A program made the position numbers and the translations under genes. Below the pieces are notes generated by a model. The model ran no database searches. It was given only the letters and a program-made list of their open reading frames with translations, and had not been told where the DNA came from. A stretch of DNA of 13,333 bases from Chloroflexota bacterium (GTDB taxonomy: Bacteria > Chloroflexota > Anaerolineae > B4-G1 > SLSP01): assembly GCA_022707665.1 (NCBI GenBank), contig JAKJAE010000037.1, positions 1-13,333 on the forward strand. Reading direction: 5' to 3'. Positions 1 to 7,148 of the stretch are shown in pieces (within the stretch, counting starts at the first letter, position 1; each line of letters opens with the position of its first letter).

Positions 1-1132
1 TTTGGAGATCTTCGGAGAGGATCTCCCCGGCCCGAGCTACGCCCAGCGCTTCATCAACGAGGCCGTGGGCCTCGGCGTTGACACACTGCTTGACACGATG
101 GTCCTCGATATCGAACCGGACCCTGGCGGCAACGGCACGCGCAGCGTCTTTGTCACCAGTGCGCGCGACGGCTACAACGAGCTGCGCACCAGGGCGCTGG
201 TGCTCGCGATGGGCTGTCGCGAGCGCACGCGGGCCCAGATCCGCATCCCGGGCACGCGCCCGGCTGGCGTCTACACGGCAGGCACCGCACAGCGATGGGT
301 GAACGTCGAAGGCTATATGCCCGGGAAACAGGTTGTGATCCTGGGCTCGGGCGACATCGGTATGATCATGGCGCGACGCCTGACCTTCGAGGGCGCCAAG
401 GTCGAGCGTGTGCTCGAGGTGATGCCCTACCTGACGGGCCTCAGCCGCAACTACGTCCAGTGTCTGATGGACTTCGACATCCCCCTGCAACTGCGCCACA
501 CCGTCAAGCGCATCATCGGCAGGGAACGCGTCGAGGCCGTAGAGGCAGTGGCCGTGGACGAGAAATGGCAGCCCATTCCGGGCACAGAGGAGATCATCCC
601 CTGTGATACGCTCCTGCTCTCGGTGGGTCTGATCCCCGAGAACGAGCTCTCGCAGAAAGCCGGTGTCCGCCTCGACCCGGTCACGGGCGGTCCCATCGTC
701 GATCAGGGGTACCAGACCAGCGCGCCGGGGGTCTTCGCCGCCGGCAACGTCGTCCACGTCTACGATCTGGTGGACTGGGTCACCGAGGCGGGCTACCTGG
801 CCGGAGCGAGCGCTGCGCGCTATGCTTTGGGGAATGCGGCACCAACCGGTAAGGTAGTCCCGACCGTTGCTGGCGACAATGTCCGCTATGTTGTACCCCA
901 CACCGTCGACCCGATAGCTCTGACCGAGGGCGAAGTGCGCCTGCAGATGCGGGTCACACGCCCACTGGAGCAGGCCGTGCGCATCGAGGTCCTCGACGGC
1001 GAGACGTTGGTCGCGCGCCAGGGAGCGCGCTATGCCCGCCCTGGCGAGATGGTCAACATCACCTTGCGCCAACGCGACTACGATAAGGTCAGGGGCTCCC
1101 ATGAGCTACGGGTCAACGTGACCCCGCGCTAG
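1..1132 (+). CDS. NAD(P)/FAD-dependent oxidoreductase, GlpA-associated type (5' partial)
   Basis: This is the C-terminal 376 residues of a pyridine nucleotide-disulfide-type flavoprotein; the frame is already open at the window edge, so the N-terminal FAD-binding motif is missing. Residues are numbered from the first complete codon (base 2). A GSGDIG dinucleotide-binding motif at 115-120 follows a VVIL strand. The second FAD-contact motif lies near 239-250 (APGVFAAGNV), and GCRER at 71-75 is typical of the family. There is no CxxC redox pair, so it is unlikely to be a thioredoxin-reductase-like disulfide reductase. About 100 residues after the nucleotide domain form a beta-rich tail. Proteins of this type sit beside GlpA-like glycerol-3-phosphate dehydrogenases and DUF1667 proteins, for example in Thermotoga; the DUF1667 gene does follow here. 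The exact substrate is unknown. Family confidence is high, pathway confidence moderate. Confidence 0.88.
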   Translation, partial: LEIFGEDLPGPSYAQRFINEAVGLGVDTLLDTMVLDIEPDPGGNGTRSVFVTSARDGYNELRTRALVLAMGCRERTRAQIRIPGTRPAGVYTAGTAQRWVNVEGYMPGKQVVILGSGDIGMIMARRLTFEGAKVERVLEVMPYLTGLSRNYVQCLMDFDIPLQLRHTVKRIIGRERVEAVEAVAVDEKWQPIPGTEEIIPCDTLLLSVGLIPENELSQKAGVRLDPVTGGPIVDQGYQTSAPGVFAAGNVVHVYDLVDWVTEAGYLAGASAARYALGNAAPTGKVVPTVAGDNVRYVVPHTVDPIALTEGEVRLQMRVTRPLEQAVRIEVLDGETLVARQGARYARPGEMVNITLRQRDYDKVRGSHELRVNVTPR

Positions 1133-1155
1133 CAGACGAAAGGTAAAGCCACCCT

Positions 1156-1533
1156 ATGCCAGTCATCACAGAGAACATCATCTGCATCACCTGCCCTATG
1201 GGCTGCACCCTTCAGGTGACCCACGAGGGCAGCACTATCCTGAACGTCGAGGGCAACAACTGCGCCCGCGGCATCGCCTACGTTCAGCGGGAGTTGACCG
1301 ATCCGCGTCGTATGGTTGCGACGACGGTCCGCGTGTCGGGCGGGCTACATCCCCTCGTCCCCGTCTACACCAAAGAGCCCTTCCCCAAGCCCCGAATCTC
1401 GGAGCTGCTCGAAGCGATCCGCACGGTTCAAATCGAGGCACCGGTGAAGATGGAGCAAGTGGTGCTCGCAGATGCATTGGGCACCGGTATCGATGTCATT
1501 GCTAGCCGCGATATGCCCCGGGGTGCCACATAG
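1156..1533 (+). CDS. DUF1667 domain protein, four-cysteine redox partner
   Basis: A 125-residue protein that starts 23 bases after the oxidoreductase and is almost certainly co-transcribed with it. The N-terminus carries C10, C13 and C17 (ICITCPMGC) and a fourth Cys at 36 (NNCARG). This spacing is the hallmark of DUF1667 and suggests a metal or Fe-S site. The rest of the protein has a conserved basic and proline-rich middle (PLVPVYTKEPFPKPRI, near 66-81) and no signal peptide or membrane segment. In known genomes the family is encoded next to a GlpA-type dehydrogenase and a FAD oxidoreductase, and is presumed to be a third subunit or electron carrier. The enzymatic role has not been demonstrated to my knowledge. 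The upstream dehydrogenase gene would lie outside the window. Confidence 0.85.
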   Translation: MPVITENIICITCPMGCTLQVTHEGSTILNVEGNNCARGIAYVQRELTDPRRMVATTVRVSGGLHPLVPVYTKEPFPKPRISELLEAIRTVQIEAPVKMEQVVLADALGTGIDVIASRDMPRGAT

Positions 1534-1545
1534 CGCCTTCCTAAA

Positions 1546-1583
1546 GGCTCCGCGTTCGACATAGACCCATATCTGTGGGAGCC
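1546..1583 (+). other. Possible RNA hairpin between DUF1667 and sulfatase-like genes
   Basis: In the 91-base gap before the first sulfatase-like gene, GGCTCC (1546-1551) pairs with GGAGCC (1578-1583), and CATAGA (1560-1565) pairs with TCTGTG (1572-1577, one G-U pair) around a CCCATA loop. The two helices are contiguous on the 3' side and separated by an 8-base bulge on the 5' side. No T-tract follows, so it is not an obvious terminator. It could be an RNA processing or stability element, or chance. Confidence 0.35.
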
Positions 1584-1624
1584 GCCAGGAAGGCCCGATA
1601 GATAGACATAGGAGGTATCCAACT

Positions 1625-3121
1625 ATGGCCGATAGCACATCGCAGAAACTGACCGGACCTGAATACCAGGACGCACGGACGAAGGAGATCGGCTCGCTGG
1701 AAATGCCAGACCGACCCTACAACATCCTCATCATCAATGCCGACACTTACCGGTACGATAATCTCTTCGATCGGGCCGCCATCCCCGTCGCTACACCGAA
1801 TCTGGATGCTTTCTCCAGCCGGGCGGTCAGCATGTCGCGATTCTACACGGGTAGCTTTCCCACAATCCCGGAGCGGACGGACTTGATCTCGGGGCGCTAT
1901 GCCTGGCCGTGGTACCCGTGGCAGCAGTTAGCCGAGAAGAACCTCATGCCCCAACTGCTGAACCGCCACGGGTACATCACGCAACTCATCTGCGACTGCC
2001 CCCATCTTTTCAACACCGGCTTCAACCGGGTCTTCAACGGTGCTTTCCAGGTGCGGGGACAGGAGGGTGACATCGACCTCCTGCATATGAACGATCCCAT
2101 CCTGCCCGTGATGCCCCGCGAAAAGACGCGCACGGGGCACCATTTCCAGGACCGCAACCTCGTCGACCTCCATCGCTGGACCAACCGCTATCCCAAATGT
2201 GAAGAGGAAACCTTCCCCTATCGCACGGCTGCACGCGTCGCCCGTTGGTTGGAGGAGAACGATGGCTACCGCCCCTTCTTCCTCTGGGTCGATTTCTTCG
2301 ATCCCCACGAGCCCTGGGATGCGCCTGAGTACATGGTCCGGAAGTACGACCCGACCTACACCGGCACGCCGATGCTCCACCCGAACTATGGCAAGGCCGA
2401 CGACTACACTGCTGCGGAGCTGCGCAACTTGCGGGCGCATTACTGCGCCGAGGCCGAGCTCGTCGACCGCTGGGTCGGGCGCATCTTCCAGAAACTGGGC
2501 GACCTCGATCTGTGGGATAGCACGATCGTCATCTTCACCACCGACCACGGTATGAGCTTGGGCGAGCACAACCGCACGGGGAAGAGCAACATCAACGACG
2601 GCGACGGGCGGCGTTGGCCGCTCTACCCGGAGGTCGCGCACATCCCGTTCCTCATAGCGGCACCGGGATTGCAGGGCGGAAGCGAGGTCGACCTCCTGGC
2701 GCAGCCAGTCGATATCCTGCCCACGTTGGTCGAGCTCAACGGCCTGGACGTCGAGCCTCCCCTGCCGTTCCACGGGCGATCCTTTGCCCAGAGCTTGCGG
2801 GGCCAGGCTCAGGAACCCCTGCGCGAGACGGCAACCTGTGGCTGTTTTCTGCGCAACCAGGGCGACACCGTGTTACCCACAGCCGTAACACCCGTTGTCT
2901 ATTCCGAAAAGTGGGCCTATGCGCCCATCGGGCCCGACAGCACCCCTGAGCTCTTCGACCTTGAGGCCGACCCCTACGCCGAGTCCAGCGTCCTCGCCGA
3001 CCACCCGGACATAGCCCACGACCTGCACGTCAGCCTCATCCATTGGCTGGAGAGTATCGACGCCCCCACCGCCGCCATCGACGTCTACACCCGGCTCTCT
3101 CTTCTTGACTCTGAACTCTGA
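1625..3121 (+). CDS. Sulfatase-fold hydrolase with Thr at the nucleophile position (alkaline phosphatase superfamily)
   Basis: A 498-residue soluble protein of the sulfatase family (PF00884 fold). The start is set by a strong GGAGGT at 1611-1616, 8 bases before the ATG. Visible landmarks are the first metal-ligand region NADTYRYD (D40), the nucleophile loop TIPER at 80-84, DPHEPW at 226-231, TTDHG at 305-309 (D307, H308) followed by GEH at 313-315, and a C-terminal ELFDLEADPYAE typical of sulfatases. Formylglycine sulfatases need Cys or Ser at the first position of C/S-x-P-x-R; here it is Thr80, which is not converted to formylglycine. Thr nucleophiles occur in other PF00884 proteins such as LtaS, EptA/MCR and OpgB, which act on phosphodiesters. 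Those are membrane-anchored, whereas this protein has no signal peptide or membrane segment. A cytoplasmic phosphatase or phosphodiesterase is therefore a better guess than a sulfatase. A second paralogue lies two genes downstream. Confidence 0.85.
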   Translation: MADSTSQKLTGPEYQDARTKEIGSLEMPDRPYNILIINADTYRYDNLFDRAAIPVATPNLDAFSSRAVSMSRFYTGSFPTIPERTDLISGRYAWPWYPWQQLAEKNLMPQLLNRHGYITQLICDCPHLFNTGFNRVFNGAFQVRGQEGDIDLLHMNDPILPVMPREKTRTGHHFQDRNLVDLHRWTNRYPKCEEETFPYRTAARVARWLEENDGYRPFFLWVDFFDPHEPWDAPEYMVRKYDPTYTGTPMLHPNYGKADDYTAAELRNLRAHYCAEAELVDRWVGRIFQKLGDLDLWDSTIVIFTTDHGMSLGEHNRTGKSNINDGDGRRWPLYPEVAHIPFLIAAPGLQGGSEVDLLAQPVDILPTLVELNGLDVEPPLPFHGRSFAQSLRGQAQEPLRETATCGCFLRNQGDTVLPTAVTPVVYSEKWAYAPIGPDSTPELFDLEADPYAESSVLADHPDIAHDLHVSLIHWLESIDAPTAAIDVYTRLSLLDSEL

Positions 3122-3160
3122 AACCCTGGATTCTCGCTCTCTCGCCTTATCGCTTTCTCG
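3095..3160 (+). repeat. Pyrimidine-rich low-complexity stretch with a tandem heptamer over the stop codon
   Basis: The end of the first sulfatase-like gene and the following spacer form a CT-rich, low-complexity tract. Within it, ACTCTGA occurs twice in tandem (3108-3121), and the second copy contains the TGA stop. TCTCGC-like units repeat up to the ribosome binding site of the next gene (AAGGAGG at 3164-3170). It may be a degenerate short repeat that invaded the spacer; no function is evident. Confidence 0.4.
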
Positions 3161-3174
3161 CACAAGGAGGCACG

Positions 3175-4002
3175 ATGCTACCGCTCTCGTTTACCACATT
3201 GGGCTGTCCCGGATGGACGCTACGCCAGATCGTCGAGAATGCCGCCGCGATGGGCTACGATGCCATCGACTTCCGCGGCCTGCTGGATACGCTTGACATC
3301 ACCGCGAGTACCGAGTTCACCACTGACCTGGCAGCGACCAAACGCCTCATCGCGGACCACGGGCTCGCCGTCTCGGGTATCGCGACATCCGCGCGCTATG
3401 CCGTGGTCGACGCCGAGGACCTGCAGCGCAACTTCGACGAGACCCGGCGCAATCTGGCCCTCGCGGCTGAGTTGGGCGCACCGGTCCTGCGCGTCTACGG
3501 GGGACGTGTCCCCGAGGGGCACACCGTCGAGAGCATCCTCCCGACCGTCGTCGAGAACCTGCGCAGGATCGGCGATGAGGCCGAGGGCTACGGTGTCACC
3601 CTGGCGCTCGAAACCCACGACGACTGGACGAATTCTACAGTCTTCGCGCGGCTGATGCGCGAGGCGGCCCATCCACGCGTGCGTGTGCTGTGGGACCTTC
3701 ACCATCCCTACCGCACCAACGGCGAGCCGGCTGCCCTCACGTATGCCAACCTCGGCCCATTCACGGTCAGCACGCACGTCAAGGACTCCGCGCCGACGCC
3801 AGACGGCGGGCACCAGTACGTTCTCCTTGGCGAGGGCGATGTCCCCCTCAAGGAGATGCTGGACCTGCTCGTTGCCGGAGGCTACAAGGGGTACGCGATC
3901 CTGGAATGGGAAAAGCGCTGGATACCCAGCCTGCTCGAGCCAGAGGTCGTCTTTCCACAGTATGTCGCCAAGATGCGCGAGTGGCTAGGTCCCGCCCGAT
4001 GA
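3175..4002 (+). CDS. Sugar phosphate isomerase/epimerase (xylose isomerase-like TIM barrel)
   Basis: A 275-residue protein matching the AP endonuclease 2/xylose isomerase-like TIM-barrel family, members of which isomerise or epimerise sugars using a divalent metal. Candidate metal ligands sit on successive strands: E146 (LALETHDD), D174 (LWDLHH, with H176 and H177 adjacent), H201 (STHVKD) and E244 or E246 (ILEWEKRW). The barrel begins immediately (LSFTTLGCPGW), and there is no signal peptide, so it is cytoplasmic. AAGGAGG at 3164-3170 lies 4 bases before the ATG. The stop overlaps the next gene's start as ATGA, implying translational coupling to the second sulfatase-like gene. The substrate cannot be read from sequence; the context suggests a sugar or polyol released by the flanking hydrolases. 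Confidence 0.88.
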   Translation: MLPLSFTTLGCPGWTLRQIVENAAAMGYDAIDFRGLLDTLDITASTEFTTDLAATKRLIADHGLAVSGIATSARYAVVDAEDLQRNFDETRRNLALAAELGAPVLRVYGGRVPEGHTVESILPTVVENLRRIGDEAEGYGVTLALETHDDWTNSTVFARLMREAAHPRVRVLWDLHHPYRTNGEPAALTYANLGPFTVSTHVKDSAPTPDGGHQYVLLGEGDVPLKEMLDLLVAGGYKGYAILEWEKRWIPSLLEPEVVFPQYVAKMREWLGPAR

Positions 4003-5612
4003 ACGTCATCCTGATCGTCAACGACACATTTCGCCGGGACCACCTGGGCTGCTACGGCAATGATTGGATCGAGACACCCAATCTGGACGCCTTCGCAGAT
4101 CAAGCCATCGCCTTCGACCAATACTACATTGCCTCATACCCCACCGTACCCAACCGGTGGGATGTGGCAGTGGGACGGTATGGCTTCCCCACCCGCGGAT
4201 GGGAACCCCTGCGCCAGGAAGACATTACCCTGGCCCAGATCCTCAACCGGGCCGGCGTGCATACCCAGATGATCTGGGACACCCCCATGCTTGGGATGCA
4301 CGACTACAATTACACGCGGGGGTTCCGTGGCATTGACTTCGCCCACGGACAGAAGGGCGACCCGTGGATCACCAACCCAGATCTGCCTATCCGGTTTCCG
4401 GCACAACCGCACAAGATCAAATCCCCCAAGAGCCTCGACGGTTATCTGCGCAACCACTTCGACCGGCGCCATGAGCGGCAGTTCCCGGTTGCACGTACGA
4501 TGTCCCAGGCGATCGAGTGGTTGGAGACCAACTACAACCACGAGCGTTTCTTCCTATATGTCGACATGTGGGACCCGCACGAACCTTTCGATAGCCCGTG
4601 GTACGACTACGAACGCTATGCAGCACCGGACTACCGTGGAGACCAGATCAACTATCCCCAGTACGGCCGGCCAACCTATATGACTGAAGCCGAGCAGCAG
4701 AATGTCAGGGCCCTGTATGCTGGCTGCGTCACACTCGTGGACCGGTGGGTAGGCTACTTCCTCGAAATGGCCGAGCGGCTTGGCCTATTCGACAACACTC
4801 TGATCATTTGGACCACAGACCACGGCCATCTCTTCGGCGAACACAACCTGCAGGGCAAGCCCGGGGCGGAAATGGGCAGGCTCTACGAGCCGACCACGCG
4901 GATCCCTCTCCTCGTCCGCCCCCCTGACGAGGCCGGAGCCGGCACCCACGTCGCAGGCATTGTTCAGCCTCCGGACCTTATGCCCTCCATCTTGGAGTTC
5001 ATGGACATACCGGTGCCCGACCACGTTGAGGGACAGTCGTTCTGGCCTCTGGTCAACGGAGATGCGGGAGGACATGACTACGCCTTTTCCAATCGCTACC
5101 CTCAGGGAACCGAGACGCTGGGAGGCGCTGCATTCGACGGCTGGGTAGGATCCGACCGGGCGGTGGAACCCGGTACCGTGACCGACGACGAATGGGCCTA
5201 TATCTGTATGCCTGCAGGTTTGCCCGCCGAGCTCTATCACGTGATCGACGATCCGGCGCAGGAACACAACGTGATCGATGCCCATCCGGAGGTAGCTGAA
5301 CGGATGAAACAAGCGTGGCTGTCTTTTTTGGAAGAGCATGGGGCAACCGAAGCACGCCTATGGCCCTTTCGTGAGGAACGGGCGCAGACGCCGATCACGC
5401 CGCAGGGGACACTCTATGCCTTCCGCGATGACTTGGGACAGTGGATTGCTTTCACATCAAGAAGAGCGGCAAGTGAGGCCGCATACCATCCGGCGGCACC
5501 AGGCCACCCCCGTGAGATCGAAGAGATTACGTTCGACGGGCTGTTCGAGGATAATCCACGGAACCTCGTGCACCGGTACGACCAATACTACTGGGCCGAG
5601 GATCTGACGTAG
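3999..5612 (+). CDS. Second sulfatase-fold hydrolase with Thr at the nucleophile position
   Basis: A 537-residue protein whose ATG overlaps the isomerase stop codon (ATGA, 3999-4002). The same frame stays open further upstream, but the overlap and the immediate N-terminal strand MNVILIVNDTFRRD fix this start. Landmarks are D9, the nucleophile loop TVPNR at 49-53, DPHEP at 192-196, WTTDHG at 271-276 (D274, H275), GEHN at 280-283 and K287. As in the upstream paralogue, Thr replaces the Cys or Ser needed for formylglycine, so true sulfatase activity is unlikely; a phosphoester or phosphodiester substrate is the inferred alternative. The usual sulfatase core ends near residue 450. About 85 further residues follow, including YAFRDDLGQWIAF (473-485) and a Tyr-rich end (RYDQYYWAEDLT), which I do not recognise. 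There is no signal peptide or membrane segment. The paralogues share motif order but differ in loops and tail, so the duplication is not recent. Confidence 0.85.
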   Translation: MNVILIVNDTFRRDHLGCYGNDWIETPNLDAFADQAIAFDQYYIASYPTVPNRWDVAVGRYGFPTRGWEPLRQEDITLAQILNRAGVHTQMIWDTPMLGMHDYNYTRGFRGIDFAHGQKGDPWITNPDLPIRFPAQPHKIKSPKSLDGYLRNHFDRRHERQFPVARTMSQAIEWLETNYNHERFFLYVDMWDPHEPFDSPWYDYERYAAPDYRGDQINYPQYGRPTYMTEAEQQNVRALYAGCVTLVDRWVGYFLEMAERLGLFDNTLIIWTTDHGHLFGEHNLQGKPGAEMGRLYEPTTRIPLLVRPPDEAGAGTHVAGIVQPPDLMPSILEFMDIPVPDHVEGQSFWPLVNGDAGGHDYAFSNRYPQGTETLGGAAFDGWVGSDRAVEPGTVTDDEWAYICMPAGLPAELYHVIDDPAQEHNVIDAHPEVAERMKQAWLSFLEEHGATEARLWPFREERAQTPITPQGTLYAFRDDLGQWIAFTSRRAASEAAYHPAAPGHPREIEEITFDGLFEDNPRNLVHRYDQYYWAEDLT

Positions 5613-5654
5613 CCGCATGGCTGACTCGCGATACCCGAAAGGATAGCACCACCA

Positions 5655-6953
5655 ATGCCGAGCAAGCTAGGGATTCACGCCATCATGCCAGGCGAGACGC
5701 CGGCAGTCATCCGCCAACTGCTCGCCGCTGGCACACACGTGCCCACCGTCAAGGCCGTCGTATCCATCGGGTGGCTCAAGGACGTCAAAGAGCTGGATCC
5801 AGAGATCGTGACGGTTGGGCGCTTCATGCGCGGGACGGATCCACGCGTGAATGTCGAGGGCCCCGAATTGACCGGAGACCTCAAGAAGAGCGCGCAGAAG
5901 GTGATGAGCACGCTCCTGCCCCGTTGGGAACAACATCGTACCTACGTAGATTACTGGGAGATCATCAACGAACAGGACCCGACCGGACCCGATGGCCACC
6001 GGCAGCTGGCCGAGTTCATGATGCACTGTATGGACATCGCCGACGCGGAAGGCTACCACCTGGCGCTCTTCTCCTACAGCATGGGCGTTCCCGAATGGGA
6101 TGAGATGCAGGCTGTCGTGGAGACGGGGGTCTTCGGTCAGGCAAAGGCAGGCGGCCACGCCCTCTCGCTCCACGAGTACGCCGATCCGATGGACTGCTGG
6201 TACGGTGAGCCCCTGCCCGGGCGTCCCACCTACCCCAACCGGGGGCCGCTGGCGTGCCGCTACCGGTGGTGGTATGAGGACTTCCTCATCCCGCGCGACG
6301 AGGTGATCCCGCTCTTCCTGACCGAGGCGAACGTCGCCAAGGATCTGCCGCTGATGTCGCAGCAGGAGTGGATCGAGCAGATGCGCTGGTATGATACCCA
6401 GTTACGGGAGGACTACTACGTCGTCGGCGCACACCTCTTCACCCTGGGAAGCGCGGGCTCGTGGGACAACTTCGACTACGGCCGGTTTCTGCCCGCCCTG
6501 GTCGCTCATGCGGTCTCGCTGAAGGCGACAAAGGACCCCACTTGGCCCACCGCTCCCGTCTCGCCTGAGCCGGCGCCGCCCGAGCCGACGCCACCTACCA
6601 CGCCACCGCCCCCTGCAGAGGAAGTGCCGCCGGCCCAGCCCCGCACGGCCTATAGCCGGCACTATCTGCTCCTCCCCCAAAACGCCACCTGGAGCTGGAT
6701 CGCGGCGTGCCGTCGATACTGGGAGACGTTCAAACTCACGATTGGCTTCAGCGCCGACGATGCTGCCTATGGGCCGGGGCTCGAGGAACGCGCGGTCACC
6801 GTCGTCAATCCTCACCTCTGGCCCGACGACCTGGGCGCATTCTTCGAAGCTCACTACCCCGGCATCAAGTATGATCCGGTCATCGCCACGACGCCACAGC
6901 AGTTGGAAACCCTGCTCGACAGGCGGGCCACGCGTGGACGTCGCTTTGGCTAA
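5655..6953 (+). CDS. Clan GH-A-like TIM-barrel protein with Pro-rich linker and unknown C-terminal domain
   Basis: A 432-residue protein in three parts. Residues 1-295 look like a glycoside hydrolase clan GH-A barrel: EIINEQ at 102-107 gives an Asn-Glu acid/base pair (N105, E106), HEY lies at 173-175, and FLTEAN at 221-226 gives a candidate nucleophile E224 at the end of strand 7. Residues 300-328 are a Pro/Glu/Thr linker. Residues 330-432 form a compact, Trp-rich domain (ATWSWIAACRRYWETF near 344-359, GFSADDAAYGPGL near 364-376, VVNPHLWP near 383-390) that I do not recognise. The barrel starts at residue 4 and no signal peptide is visible, which is unusual for a GH-A protein with a linker and accessory domain. 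AAAGGA at 5638-5643 is a weak, distant ribosome binding site. The gene lies 42 bases after the second sulfatase-like gene and probably belongs to the same operon. Glycosidase activity is inferred, not shown. Confidence 0.65.
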   Translation: MPSKLGIHAIMPGETPAVIRQLLAAGTHVPTVKAVVSIGWLKDVKELDPEIVTVGRFMRGTDPRVNVEGPELTGDLKKSAQKVMSTLLPRWEQHRTYVDYWEIINEQDPTGPDGHRQLAEFMMHCMDIADAEGYHLALFSYSMGVPEWDEMQAVVETGVFGQAKAGGHALSLHEYADPMDCWYGEPLPGRPTYPNRGPLACRYRWWYEDFLIPRDEVIPLFLTEANVAKDLPLMSQQEWIEQMRWYDTQLREDYYVVGAHLFTLGSAGSWDNFDYGRFLPALVAHAVSLKATKDPTWPTAPVSPEPAPPEPTPPTTPPPPAEEVPPAQPRTAYSRHYLLLPQNATWSWIAACRRYWETFKLTIGFSADDAAYGPGLEERAVTVVNPHLWPDDLGAFFEAHYPGIKYDPVIATTPQQLETLLDRRATRGRRFG

Positions 6954-6979
6954 CCCTGGCTCGTCGGGTGAAGGTTCTG

Positions 6980-7007
6980 TTGACAAAGACTTCGAATCGT
7001 GTATACT
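6980..7007 (+). promoter_or_regulatory. Sigma70-type promoter P1 of the tRNA/secE block
   Basis: TTGACA at 6980-6985 is a perfect -35, separated by 16 bases from TATACT at 7002-7007. It lies 26 bases after the stop of the TIM-barrel gene and points at the tRNA cluster. The expected start is near 7014, giving a leader of about 58 bases before tRNA-Thr. Confidence 0.8.
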
Positions 7008-7035
7008 ACCTCCCGCTGCGGTGAGGGCCGAATCC

Positions 7036-7063
7036 TTGACCCGAAGGTCGGTTGTGCTACAAT
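7036..7063 (+). promoter_or_regulatory. Sigma70-type promoter P2, extended -10, immediately before tRNA-Thr
   Basis: TTGACC at 7036-7041 and TACAAT at 7058-7063 are 16 bases apart, with TG one base upstream of the -10 (extended -10). The expected start is about 7069-7071, one to three bases before the mature 5' end of tRNA-Thr at 7072. Two tandem promoters before a tRNA and ribosomal-protein block fit growth-rate-dependent expression. Confidence 0.75.
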
Positions 7064-7071
7064 AGCGCTGC

Positions 7072-7143
7072 GCCGACGTAGCTCAACGGCTGAGCATCCG
7101 CCTTGTAAGCGGAGGGTTGTGGGTTCGATTCCCACCGTCGGCT
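7072..7143 (+). tRNA. tRNA-Thr(TGT)
   Basis: A full cloverleaf can be drawn. The acceptor arm GCCGACG pairs with CGTCGGC, the D arm is GCTC/GAGC, the anticodon stem is TCCGC/GCGGA with loop CTTGTAA, and the T arm is GTGGG/CCCAC around TTCGATT. The anticodon TGT lies at 7104-7106 and reads ACA and related threonine codons. The discriminator is T7143 and no CCA is encoded. It is the first gene after the tandem promoters. Confidence 0.96.
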
Positions 7144-7148
7144 TGTAC

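Noticed and set aside
1928..2773. 281-residue open frame on the - strand opposite the first sulfatase-like gene
   Set aside because: It is a GC-rich shadow frame with low-complexity Val/Asp/Arg/Glu composition, and the + strand has clear catalytic motifs over the same bases.
3690..3998. 103-residue N-terminal extension of the second sulfatase-like gene
   Set aside because: It lies inside the isomerase gene in another frame and has shadow-like composition; the ATG at 3999 overlapping the isomerase stop is the natural start.
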